NCBI GenBank assembly: GCA_017882745.1
Contig: JADGOX010000034.1
Location: 1 to 41,668 of the forward strand
DNA length: 41,668 bases
From: Mycobacteriaceae bacterium
GTDB taxonomy: Bacteria > Actinomycetota > Actinomycetes > Mycobacteriales > Mycobacteriaceae
Reading direction: 5' to 3'
In this document: piece after piece, positions 29,887-41,668 of the stretch
How positions within the stretch are numbered: the first letter of the stretch is position 1
Layout: the number at the start of each line of letters is the position of its first letter
The notes under the pieces: model-generated
Database searches by the model: none
Told to the model about the DNA's origin: nothing
What the model saw: the letters and a program-made list of their open reading frames with translations, nothing else
Position numbers and translations under genes: made by a program

Positions 29887-30038
29887 TCAGGTGACCTGTT
29901 CACCTTTCCCGCCGCGGTTCCCACGTGACCCGAGCAATATGCTCGGTACCACGGGCCTACGGCGAAGCGGTTCGGGGTGCGGACGGAATTGCCCGCAAGG
30001 GTACGACACTTATGGTGTGGGCTGAGCGGGTGCTCAGC

Positions 30039-30224
30039 TCACCAAGAGGATTTGCGCACGCCGGGCAACTCGCCCCGGTGTGCCATCTCGCGCAAGCAGA
30101 TGCGGCAAAGCCCGAACTTGCGGAACACCGCATGCGGACGTCCACAACGCTGGCAACGGGTGTAAGCCCGAACAGCAAACTTCGGCTTGGCGGCGGCCTT
30201 AATGACGAGTGCCTTCTTAGCCAT
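30039..30224 (-). CDS. rpsZ: 30S ribosomal protein S14 type Z
   Basis: 61 aa with [38 protein letters not shown] zinc ribbon. Confidence 0.96.
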   Translation of the reverse strand: MAKKALVIKAAAKPKFAVRAYTRCQRCGRPHAVFRKFGLCRICLREMAHRGELPGVRKSSW

Positions 30225-30226
30225 GC

Positions 30227-30835
30227 TCAGTTCTCCTTGAAGGGGAAGCCCAGGTGCTTCAGCAGCGCCCGACCCTCCTCGTTGTTCGTCGCGGTGGTCA
30301 CCACGGTGATGTCCATGCCCCGAGGCCGATCGATCGAGTCGATGTCGATCTCGTGGAACATTGACTGCTCGTTGAGGCCGAAGGTGTAGTTTCCGTTGCC
30401 GTCGAACTGCTTATCGGAAAGTCCTCGGAAGTCACGAATACGTGGCAGCGCGACGCTCACCAGGCGGTCGAGGAACTCCCACATTCGGTCACCGCGCAAA
30501 GTGACCTTCGCGCCGATCGGCATTCCCTCACGGAGCTTGAACTGCGCGATGGAGGTCTTCGACTTGCGGATCTCCGCCTTCTGGCCGGTGATCAGCGCCA
30601 GGTCGCGGACAGCGCCGTCGATCAGCTTCGCATCGCGAGCGGCCTCACCGACACCCATGTTCACGACAACCTTGACCACGCCGGGGATCTGCATGACGTT
30701 CTCGTAGGAATACTGCTCCTGGAGCGCCGGCTTGATCTCCTCGCGATACCGCGCCTTCAGCCGGGGCGTTGTCGGCGCCGAACTCACGGGCTTGTCGGTC
30801 ACCGCGACTGAGCTCTCTCTGCTAGCCCTCGCCAT
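30227..30835 (-). CDS. rplE: 50S ribosomal protein L5
   Basis: [41 protein letters not shown]; start position uncertain. Confidence 0.96.
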   Translation of the reverse strand: MARASRESSVAVTDKPVSSAPTTPRLKARYREEIKPALQEQYSYENVMQIPGVVKVVVNMGVGEAARDAKLIDGAVRDLALITGQKAEIRKSKTSIAQFKLREGMPIGAKVTLRGDRMWEFLDRLVSVALPRIRDFRGLSDKQFDGNGNYTFGLNEQSMFHEIDIDSIDRPRGMDITVVTTATNNEEGRALLKHLGFPFKEN

Positions 30836-31161
30836 CAGATGTCCTTCCCGTTCTTGCGCGACACGCGCACACGCTTGACGCGGTCACCGCTGTCGTCCGA
30901 CCGGTACCCCACGCGGGTGGGCTTGCCGTCAGAATCGACGACCATCACGTTGGACACGTGAACGGTCGCTTCCTGCGTGACGATCCCGCCGACGGACGCG
31001 CCGCGTTGGTTTGTCGACACTGCGGTGTGCTTCTTGATCCGGTTGACACCCTCGACGAGCACGCGCTCAGTCTCCGGGTATGCCTGGATCACCTTGCCCT
31101 TGGCACCCTTGTCTTTACCGGCAACCACGATCACGGTGTCACCCTTGTGCACCTTCATCAC
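30835..31161 (-). CDS. rplX: 50S ribosomal protein L24
   Basis: [44 protein letters not shown]. Confidence 0.96.
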   Translation of the reverse strand: MMKVHKGDTVIVVAGKDKGAKGKVIQAYPETERVLVEGVNRIKKHTAVSTNQRGASVGGIVTQEATVHVSNVMVVDSDGKPTRVGYRSDDSGDRVKRVRVSRKNGKDI

Positions 31162-31526
31162 AGCACCTCCGGCGCGAGCGAGATGATCTTCATGAACTTC
31201 TTGTCGCGTAGCTCACGGCCGACAGGGCCGAAGATACGCGTACCACGAGGTTCGTTATCGGGCTTGATGAGGACTGCGGCGTTCTCATCGAAGCGGATGT
31301 AAGAGCCGTCCGGACGACGACGCTCCTTGAGGGTGCGCACGATGACAGCCTTGACGACGTCACCTCGCTTCACCCCCGCGCCCGGAATTGCCTCTTTCAC
31401 TGTTGCCACGATGATGTCGCCGATCCCGGCATAACGCCGGGCCGAGCCACCGAGCACCCGGATGCACAAGATTTCCTTGGCGCCCGTGTTGTCTGCGACT
31501 CGCAGTCGCGACTCCTGCTGGATCAC
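31158..31526 (-). CDS. rplN: 50S ribosomal protein L14
   Basis: [49 protein letters not shown]. Confidence 0.97.
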   Translation of the reverse strand: MIQQESRLRVADNTGAKEILCIRVLGGSARRYAGIGDIIVATVKEAIPGAGVKRGDVVKAVIVRTLKERRRPDGSYIRFDENAAVLIKPDNEPRGTRIFGPVGRELRDKKFMKIISLAPEVL

Positions 31527-31622
31527 TTCAACTCCTGACCTGCGTACTGCGCGGCGGATTTCCGACCCGACGCGCGCGGTCCAAACTTACCTGTCAACTA
31601 GCTGGCAAAAAAACTGGCCGAA

Positions 31623-31958
31623 CTATCTGGCCTTCTCGAGAACAGACACCAGACGCCACCGCTTCGTCGCCGAGAGCGGACGGGTCTCCATCAGACGGAC
31701 ACGGTCGCCGACACCGGCCACCCCGCTCTCGTCATGCGCCTTGACCTTGGTGGTCCGACGAATGATCTTGCTGTAGAGCGGGTGCTTGACCCGGTCTTCG
31801 AGCTCGACCACAATCGTCTTCTGCATCTTGTCCGACACCACGTAGCCCACGCGCACCTTGCGGTTGTTGCGAGGCACCTCGGTGGCCGGCGTCTTGCCGG
31901 GCTTGCTCTCCGCGCTCACTGCTGAGTCACTCTCTGTCGCGTCCTTCTTCACCATCAC
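31623..31958 (-). CDS. rpsQ: 30S ribosomal protein S17
   Basis: [45 protein letters not shown]. Confidence 0.96.
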   Translation of the reverse strand: MMVKKDATESDSAVSAESKPGKTPATEVPRNNRKVRVGYVVSDKMQKTIVVELEDRVKHPLYSKIIRRTTKVKAHDESGVAGVGDRVRLMETRPLSATKRWRLVSVLEKAR

Positions 31959-32194
31959 GCTGCACCCTCATCCGTCACCGGCGCCGAGGCAAGACCGAGC
32001 TCGCGCTCGCGCATCACCGTGTAGATCCGGGCGATGTCGTGGCGAACGGTCCGAAGTCGACGGTTGTTGTCCAACTGACCCGTCGCCGTCTGGAACCGTA
32101 GGTTGAACAGCTCTTCCTTGCACTCGCGAAGCTTGCTCACCAACTCTTCGCCGGTAAGCTCGCGGAGCTCTGCGGCCTGTGTTGCGTCTGCCAT
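31955..32194 (-). CDS. rpmC: 50S ribosomal protein L29
   Basis: [59 protein letters not shown]. Confidence 0.96.
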   Translation of the reverse strand: MADATQAAELRELTGEELVSKLRECKEELFNLRFQTATGQLDNNRRLRTVRHDIARIYTVMRERELGLASAPVTDEGAA

Positions 32195-32610
32195 CAGAAC
32201 TGCCCCTCCCTGGTCACGATCCGGCACTTCATCGGGAGCTTGTGCATCGCACGGCGGAGTGCCTCGCGTGCCGTCTCCTCATTCGGGTAGCTCAGCTCGA
32301 ACATGATCCGTCCGGGCTTCACGTTGGCCACCCACCACTCGGGTGAACCCTTACCGGAACCCATGCGGGTCTCGGCAGGCTTCTTCGTCAACGGACGGTC
32401 CGGGAAGATAGTGATCCAGACCTTGCCGCCGCGCTTGATGTGCCGAGTCACTGCAATACGCGCGGACTCGATCTGTCGGTTGGTGACGTACGCAGGCTCG
32501 AGAGCCTGAATTCCCCACTCACCGAAGCTCACCTGCGTACCGCCCTTGGCATTCCCAGAGCGACTCGGGTGGTGCTGCTTGCGGTGCTTGACGCGCCGTG
32601 GAATCAGCAT
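32194..32610 (-). CDS. rplP: 50S ribosomal protein L16
   Basis: [65 protein letters not shown]. Confidence 0.97.
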   Translation of the reverse strand: MLIPRRVKHRKQHHPSRSGNAKGGTQVSFGEWGIQALEPAYVTNRQIESARIAVTRHIKRGGKVWITIFPDRPLTKKPAETRMGSGKGSPEWWVANVKPGRIMFELSYPNEETAREALRRAMHKLPMKCRIVTREGQF

Positions 32611-32614
32611 GTCC

Positions 32615-33881
<1,267 letters not shown>

Positions 33882-33885
<4 letters not shown>

Positions 33886-34163
33886 CGGCGGCGCGCCTTT
33901 CGGTCGTCCTTGATGTGTCCACGGAACGTCCTCGTCGGCGCAAACTCACCGAGCTTGTGTCCCACCATTGCGTCCGAGACGAACACCGGCACGTGCTTGC
34001 GGCCGTCGTGCACCGCGAACGTGTGGCCGATGAAGTCGGGGGTAATTGTCGAACGTCGGGACCAGGTCTTGATGACCTGCTTGGTCCCCTTCTCGTTCTG
34101 AACGTCCACCTTCGCAAGGAGGTGATCGTCGACGAACGGACCCTTCTTAAGGCTGCGTGGCAT
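33882..34163 (-). CDS. rpsS: 30S ribosomal protein S19
   Basis: [62 protein letters not shown]. Confidence 0.97.
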
Positions 34164-34180
34164 CCTTCACTCCTCCCTGG

Positions 34181-35017
34181 TCAGCGCTTGTTCTTGCCCG
34201 TGCGACGGCGCCGCACGATCAACTTGTCACTCGGCTTGGTCCGGCGGGTACGCCCTTCGGGCTTACCGTTGGGGTTCACCGGGTGGCGGCCACCTGAGGT
34301 CTTACCCTCACCACCACCGTGCGGGTGGTCGACCGGGTTCATCGCGACACCACGAACGGTCGGGCGCCGGCCCTTCCAGCGCATGCGACCGGCCTTGCCC
34401 CAGTTGATGTTCGACTGCTCGGCGTTGCCGACCTCACCAACCGATGCACGGCACCGGACGTCGACCCGACGGATCTCACCTGAGGGCATCCGCAGAGTCG
34501 CGTAGGTGCCTTCCTTGCCCAGCAGCTGGATGCTCGAACCGGCGGAGCGAGCCATCTTGGCCCCGCCCCCCGGGCGTAACTCCACCGCGTGGATGGTGGT
34601 ACCAGTGGGGATGTTGCGCAGCGGCAAGCTGTTGCCCGGCTTGATGTCGGCCTTCGCTCCGGCCTCGATCGTGTCGCCCTGCTTCAGCTTCGCCGGAGCG
34701 AGGATGTAGCGCTTCTCACCATCGGCGTAGTGCAACAAGGCGATGTTGGCCGTGCGGTTGGGGTCGTACTCGATGTGCGCGACCTTGGCCGGCACACCGT
34801 CCTTGTCGGAACGACGGAAGTCGATCAGCCGGTACGCACGCTTGTGTCCACCACCCTTGTGTCGGGTGGTGATGCGGCCGTGAGCGTTGCGGCCGCCTCG
34901 GCCGTGCAACGGACGAACCAGCGACTTCTCCGGTGTCGAACGCGTGATCTCAGCGAAGTCGGAAACGCTGGAACCGCGACGCCCGGGAGTGGTCGGCTTG
35001 TACTTACGGATTGCCAT
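34181..35017 (-). CDS. rplB: 50S ribosomal protein L2
   Basis: [63 protein letters not shown]. Confidence 0.98.
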   Translation of the reverse strand: MAIRKYKPTTPGRRGSSVSDFAEITRSTPEKSLVRPLHGRGGRNAHGRITTRHKGGGHKRAYRLIDFRRSDKDGVPAKVAHIEYDPNRTANIALLHYADGEKRYILAPAKLKQGDTIEAGAKADIKPGNSLPLRNIPTGTTIHAVELRPGGGAKMARSAGSSIQLLGKEGTYATLRMPSGEIRRVDVRCRASVGEVGNAEQSNINWGKAGRMRWKGRRPTVRGVAMNPVDHPHGGGEGKTSGGRHPVNPNGKPEGRTRRTKPSDKLIVRRRRTGKNKR

Positions 35018-35056
35018 GAGTCTTCTCGTCCTCTATCTCTCGTCAGCCCCGTCGCC

Positions 35057-35356
35057 TCAGGCGACCGGACCCCCGAAGATCTCGATGGGCTTGCTGTCAG
35101 CGGAGATGGTTACGATCGCGCGCTTCGTGTCTTTGCGCTTTCCGTAACCGAACTTCGTCCGCTTGCGCTTGCCCTGACGGTTGGCGGTGTTGACGTTCTT
35201 CACAGTCACGCCGAAAACCTGCTCCACGGCGATCTTGATCTGCGTCTTGTTGGCGTCCGGCTGCACCAGGAAGGTGTACGTGTTCGACTCGAGAAGACCG
35301 TAGGACTTCTCGGAGATCACGGGCGACAGCAGCACGTCACGCGGGTCGGCAATCAC
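35057..35356 (-). CDS. rplW: 50S ribosomal protein L23
   Basis: [54 protein letters not shown]. Confidence 0.97.
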   Translation of the reverse strand: MIADPRDVLLSPVISEKSYGLLESNTYTFLVQPDANKTQIKIAVEQVFGVTVKNVNTANRQGKRKRTKFGYGKRKDTKRAIVTISADSKPIEIFGGPVA

Positions 35357-36087
35357 TTGCTCTCCTCCTCGTTCGTTTCCACGAGCTCGCTGGAGCGGGC
35401 CGACGCCGTGACGCTACGGCCGCGCTGCGGACCGGCAACGAAGGTGGCGAGCGACGCGCTCGTGAACACGACCTCGTCACTGGCGAGGACGTCGTAGGTG
35501 TTGAGCTGGTCGGGAGCAATGGGATGCGCACCGGTCAGGTTCTTCAGGCTCTTCCAACCGGCGGCATCCTCGCGCTCGAGGACCACCAGGAAGCGGGGAC
35601 GCTCCGACAGTGCACCAAGGAACGACTTTGCACCCTTGGTGGAAGGAGTGGAGTCGGCCACCAGCTCGTTCACCACGTGGATACGTCCGGTGCGCGCCCG
35701 GTCGGACAATGCACCGCGCAGAGCGGCGACAATCATCTTCTTGGGGGTGCGCTGGGAGTAGTCCCGCGGGGTCGGGCCGTGCACCACGCCACCACCGACG
35801 AACTGCGGAGCGCGGATTGAACCCTGACGCGCGCGGCCGGTGCCCTTCTGGCGGTAAGGCTTGCGCCCACCACCAGACACCTCGGCGCGGGTCTTGACCT
35901 TGTGCGTGCCCTGTCGAGCAGCGGCCATCTGCGCCACGACAACCTGGTGCATCAAGGGAATGTTCGACTGCACATCGAACAGCTCCGCGGGAAGATCCAC
36001 TGTGCCCGCTGTACCGCCATCGGCAGTACGGACCGTGATCGTCAACGCGGCCGCGCTGTCGACAGCCTTCTTGGTGTCAGTAGCCAT
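35353..36087 (-). CDS. rplD: 50S ribosomal protein L4
   Basis: [48 protein letters not shown]. Confidence 0.97.
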   Translation of the reverse strand: MATDTKKAVDSAAALTITVRTADGGTAGTVDLPAELFDVQSNIPLMHQVVVAQMAAARQGTHKVKTRAEVSGGGRKPYRQKGTGRARQGSIRAPQFVGGGVVHGPTPRDYSQRTPKKMIVAALRGALSDRARTGRIHVVNELVADSTPSTKGAKSFLGALSERPRFLVVLEREDAAGWKSLKNLTGAHPIAPDQLNTYDVLASDEVVFTSASLATFVAGPQRGRSVTASARSSELVETNEEESK

Positions 36088-36740
36088 CAGATGGCACCGC
36101 CCTTCACAGCAGACTTGACGAATACCAGGCCACCCTTGCGGCCGGGCACGGCGCCCTTGATCAACAGCAGTCCAGCCTCGGCGTCGACACGGTGCACCGT
36201 CAGGTTCTGCGTGGTGACACGCTCGTTACCCATCCGGCCAGCCATCCGCATGCCCTTGAAGACACGCCCCGGCGTCGACGCGCCACCGATGGAACCAGGC
36301 GAACGATGCACCCGCTTCACACCGTGACCGGCACCAAGACCGTGGAACCCGTGGCGCTTCATAACGCCTGCGGTTCCCTTGCCCTTGGTGGTACCCACCA
36401 CGTCGACCACGGCACCGTCCGCAAAGATGTCCGCGGTGAGCTCTTGGCCCACCTCGTAATCTGAGACATCGGCCATTCGCAACTCGACCAGGTGGCGACG
36501 CGGGGTCGCACCCGACTTCGTGAACTGGCCGGCTACCGGCTTGGTGACCCGGCGCGGGTCAACCGCGCCGAAGGCCAGCTGCACCGCGGTGTAGCCATCG
36601 TTTTCAACTGTTCGCACCTGGGTGACCACGCAGGGCCCAACCTGTAGGACGGTTACCGGAACGATCCGGTTGTTCTCGTCGAACAGCTGGGTCATGCCGA
36701 GCTTGTTGCCCAGGATGCCCTTCATCTTGTTCTCAGCCAT
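36087..36740 (-). CDS. rplC: 50S ribosomal protein L3
   Basis: [50 protein letters not shown]. Confidence 0.97.
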   Translation of the reverse strand: MAENKMKGILGNKLGMTQLFDENNRIVPVTVLQVGPCVVTQVRTVENDGYTAVQLAFGAVDPRRVTKPVAGQFTKSGATPRRHLVELRMADVSDYEVGQELTADIFADGAVVDVVGTTKGKGTAGVMKRHGFHGLGAGHGVKRVHRSPGSIGGASTPGRVFKGMRMAGRMGNERVTTQNLTVHRVDAEAGLLLIKGAVPGRKGGLVFVKSAVKGGAI

Positions 36741-36757
36741 CAGTCCTGTCTCCGCCG

Positions 36758-37063
36758 TCACTGGATGTTGACGTCGACGCTCGCCGGCAGGTCGATGCGC
36801 ATCAAGGCGTCAACCGTCTTCGGTGTCGGGTCGAGGATGTCAATCAGGCGTTTGTGGGTGCGCATCTCGAAGTGCTCGCGCGAGTCTTTGTACTTGTGCG
36901 GCGAACGGATGACGCAGTACACGTTCTTCTCGGTCGGCAACGGCACAGGTCCGACAACACGGGCACCCGTACGGGTGACGGTCTCGACGATCTTGCGTGC
37001 GGATGCGTCAATCGCCTCGTGATCGTAGGCCTTGAGCCGAATGCGGATCTTTTGTCCCGCCAT
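36758..37063 (-). CDS. rpsJ: 30S ribosomal protein S10
   Basis: [79 protein letters not shown]-track start is over-extended. Confidence 0.97.
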   Translation of the reverse strand: MAGQKIRIRLKAYDHEAIDASARKIVETVTRTGARVVGPVPLPTEKNVYCVIRSPHKYKDSREHFEMRTHKRLIDILDPTPKTVDALMRIDLPASVDVNIQ

Positions 37064-37283
37064 AGTGGCTTGCCGTTCCTTCTCTCGCAGGAGCTGCGTG
37101 CTGGTCGGTATGTCGCTGTTAAACTCTGTCCGGTCCACGAGGTCGGGCGTGTCGCATACCGCACAAGGCGCTATGGTGCCGCTTCTGGACCAGCTGTAGG
37201 GATTCGCCGAGGTAGAAGATCCTCGACCGTCCCCTGCCACCGGGTACGCAACGGTCGCGCTGCATCCCTGGAGACTTGCTCAG

Positions 37284-37324
37284 ATCGGGGCGAGGAGCCG
37301 AAACTGTGGACTCCCCGCCCCGAT
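37284..37324 (-). terminator. Hairpin between tuf and rpsJ
   Basis: ATCGGGGCGAGGAG ... CTCCCCGCCCCGAT, 13/14 pairing, 13-nt loop, ~50 nt downstream of tuf stop. Confidence 0.65.
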
Positions 37325-37375
37325 GAGCAACCTGATCAGTCTGCCACACGGAGTGGTGCAGACCAAATCGCTGTC

Positions 37376-38569
37376 CTACTTGGTGATCTTGGTGACGCGG
37401 CCGGCGCCAACGGTACGTCCACCCTCACGGATGGCGAACCGTAGACCCTCGTCCATGGCGATCGGCTGAATGAGCGCAACGCTCATCTCGGTGTTGTCGC
37501 CGGGCATGACCATCTCGGTGCCCTCGGGCAGCGTGACGACACCGGTGACGTCCGTCGTACGGAAGTAGAACTGAGGGCGGTAGTTGTTGAAGAACGGCGT
37601 GTGCCGTCCACCCTCGTCCTTCGACAGGATGTAGACGTTGCCCTCGAAGTCCGTGTGCGGAGTGGTCGTACCGGGCTTGACGACGACCATCCCGCGCTCG
37701 ACATCCTCGCGCTTGATGCCGCGGACGAGGAGACCGACGTTGTCGCCGGCCTGGCCGGTGTCGAGGAGCTTGCGGAACATCTCGATGCCGGTGACGGTCG
37801 TCTTGGTGGACTTCTCGCGAATACCCACGAGCTCCACCTCCTCGTTGACCTTGAGCTCGCCACGTTCGATACGGCCGGTGACGACGGTGCCTCGACCGGT
37901 GATGGTGAACACGTCCTCCACCGGCATCAGGAAGGGGCGCTCGGTGTCACGGACGGGTTCCGGAACACTCTCGTCGACAGCGTCCATGAGTTCGGAGATC
38001 TTCTCCGACCACGCCGGGTCGCCCTCGAGCGCCTTGAGCGCGGAGACCCGGATGATCGGCACGTTGTCGCCGTCGAACTCCTGGGCACTGAGCAGCTCGC
38101 GGACCTCCATCTCGACGAGCTCGAGGATCTCCTCGTCGTCGACCATGTCGGCCTTGTTCAGCGCCACCAGGATGTAGGGGACGCCGACCTGACGGGCGAG
38201 CAGAACGTGCTCTCGCGTCTGCGGCATAGGTCCGTCGGTCGCCGCAACCACCAGGATCGCACCGTCCATCTGGGCTGCGCCGGTGATCATGTTCTTGATG
38301 TAGTCAGCGTGGCCGGGAGCATCGACGTGCGCGTAGTGGCGCTTCTCGGTCTGGTACTCAACGTGGGAGATGTTGATCGTGATTCCACGCTGACGCTCTT
38401 CGGGAGCCTTGTCGATCTGATCGAAGGCCGAAGCCTCGTTCAGGTCTGGAAACTTGTCGTGCAACACCTTTGTGATGGCAGCCGTCAGCGTGGTCTTGCC
38501 GTGGTCGACGTGACCGATGGTGCCGATGTTGACGTGCGGCTTCGTCCGCTCGAACTTCGCCTTCGCCAC
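37376..38569 (-). CDS. tuf: Elongation factor Tu
   Basis: [39 protein letters not shown] start 38569. Confidence 0.98.
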   Translation of the reverse strand: MAKAKFERTKPHVNIGTIGHVDHGKTTLTAAITKVLHDKFPDLNEASAFDQIDKAPEERQRGITINISHVEYQTEKRHYAHVDAPGHADYIKNMITGAAQMDGAILVVAATDGPMPQTREHVLLARQVGVPYILVALNKADMVDDEEILELVEMEVRELLSAQEFDGDNVPIIRVSALKALEGDPAWSEKISELMDAVDESVPEPVRDTERPFLMPVEDVFTITGRGTVVTGRIERGELKVNEEVELVGIREKSTKTTVTGIEMFRKLLDTGQAGDNVGLLVRGIKREDVERGMVVVKPGTTTPHTDFEGNVYILSKDEGGRHTPFFNNYRPQFYFRTTDVTGVVTLPEGTEMVMPGDNTEMSVALIQPIAMDEGLRFAIREGGRTVGAGRVTKITK

Positions 38570-38737
38570 TGAATGTCCTCCTGGACTTGGTCGCTGCATC
38601 GCGTGGTGCAGCAGGTCTGGTTGTCAGGTCTGTTTAGTGCTGGTTGTTCACGTGCACGGACGTACGACCGCTCTCGCGGTGCAAGCCGCTCGCAGCGTGT
38701 CGGAAAACTGCGTGCAGACTAGCGTCCTTCCCTCTGG

Positions 38738-40840
<2,103 letters not shown>

Positions 40841-40977
40841 GAGCGTCTTCCTCGCTTACGTTCATTGGTCGGGCCGTTCCTGAAACGATCAGGCGAACCC
40901 TGCTGTGTAGGAGAACCTGGTTGGTAGATCGTGTCGAGCACAGTGCAGCAAGCGCAACTCTCAGAAAGAAGCTGCGA

Positions 40978-41448
40978 TCACCAGCGGTAGTGCGCGAAGG
41001 CCTTGTTCGACTCCGCCATCTTGTGCGTATCCTCGCGACGCTTCACGCTGGCACCGAGGCCATTGCTTGCATCCATGAGCTCATTGGCGAGACGGTCCAC
41101 CATCGTCTTCTCACGACGTGCGCGGGAGAACGTGACCAGCCAGCGCAGCGCCAAGGTGCTGGAACGCCCGGGCTTAACCTCGATCGGCACCTGGTAGGTG
41201 GCACCACCAACGCGGCGGCTCTTCACCTCGAGGGCGGGCTTGACGTTGTCGAGCGCCTTCTTCAGCGTGAGAACAGGGTCGGTGCCGGTCTTCTCGCGGC
41301 AACCCTCGAGAGCGCCGTAGACGATGGACTCCGCGATCGACTTCTTGCCGTCCAACAAGATCTTGTTGACCAGCTGGGTGACCAACGGTGATCCGTAGAC
41401 CGGGTCGTTGACCAGCGGACGCTTGGCTGCTGGGCCCTTGCGAGGCAT
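40978..41448 (-). CDS. rpsG: 30S ribosomal protein S7
   Basis: [48 protein letters not shown]. Confidence 0.98.
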   Translation of the reverse strand: MPRKGPAAKRPLVNDPVYGSPLVTQLVNKILLDGKKSIAESIVYGALEGCREKTGTDPVLTLKKALDNVKPALEVKSRRVGGATYQVPIEVKPGRSSTLALRWLVTFSRARREKTMVDRLANELMDASNGLGASVKRREDTHKMAESNKAFAHYRW

Positions 41449-41668
41449 TAGCTCTTCTCCTTCTTGGCGCCGTACTTGCTGCGGCCCTGCTTTCGACCCT
41501 TCACGCCCTGCGTGTCGAGCGAACCGCGGATGATCTTGTAGCGCACGCCGGGGAGGTCCTTCACGCGACCACCGCGCACGAGCACCATGGAGTGCTCCTG
41601 CAGGTTGTGTCCCTCACCGGGGATGTAGGCGGTGACCTCGACCTGGCTGGTCAGCCGGACACGGGCCA
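41448..41668 (-). CDS. rpsL: 30S ribosomal protein S12 (partial, 5' end beyond window)
   Basis: Reverse strand reads [72 protein letters not shown]; stop overlaps rpsG ATG (TAATG). Confidence 0.95.
   Translation of the reverse strand, partial: ARVRLTSQVEVTAYIPGEGHNLQEHSMVLVRGGRVKDLPGVRYKIIRGSLDTQGVKGRKQGRSKYGAKKEKS

Noticed and set aside
29889-29946. Short hairpins upstream of rpsH (AGGTGA..TCACCT; CCGAGCA-ATA-TGCTCGG)
   Set aside because: Short stems of the sort expected by chance in GC-rich DNA; no supporting context.
37601-38572. 323-aa plus-strand ORF antisense to tuf, and similar long ORFs antisense to fusA (39104-39913, 39959-40927)
   Set aside because: Antisense open frames are expected in highly biased GC3 codon usage; their sequences are Asp/Leu/Val/Arg-rich mirror translations.
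38593-38612. GCTGCA...TGCAGC stem just upstream of tuf
   Set aside because: Only 6 bp; could be chance, and not long enough to claim a leader element.

Overview
High-GC actinobacterial (probably Pseudonocardiales-like) chromosome segment. Almost everything right of ~19.25 kb is a contiguous minus-strand ribosomal/translation cluster: rpsL(partial)-rpsG-fusA-tuf / rpsJ-rplC-rplD-rplW-rplB-rpsS-rplV-rpsC-rplP-rpmC-rpsQ / rplN-rplX-rplE-rpsZ-rpsH-rplF-rplR-rpsE-rpmD-rplO / secY-adk-map / infA-rpmJ-rpsM-rpsK-rpsD-rpoA-rplQ / truA. Between truA and rplM-rpsI-glmM lies a complete ESX-4-type type VII secretion locus (eccE, eccB, mycP, eccD, eccC, a Hsp70-like Rv3446c-family protein, and two WXG100 genes). 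It also carries an uncharacterised 276-aa gene coupled to eccE. Downstream of glmM is a second, overlapping three-gene cassette: an EspC-like small protein with a YxxxD motif, a 685-aa protein with a WxG segment and a low-complexity tail, and a partial charged helical protein. It looks like a T7SS substrate module. The most notable anomaly is that eccC is broken by an apparent 1-nt deletion in a C7 homopolymer (11247-11253). Several strong intergenic hairpins and palindromes were found by eye. No rRNA, tRNA, CRISPR or transposase was seen. All assignments come from reading translations and motifs; no database search was run.
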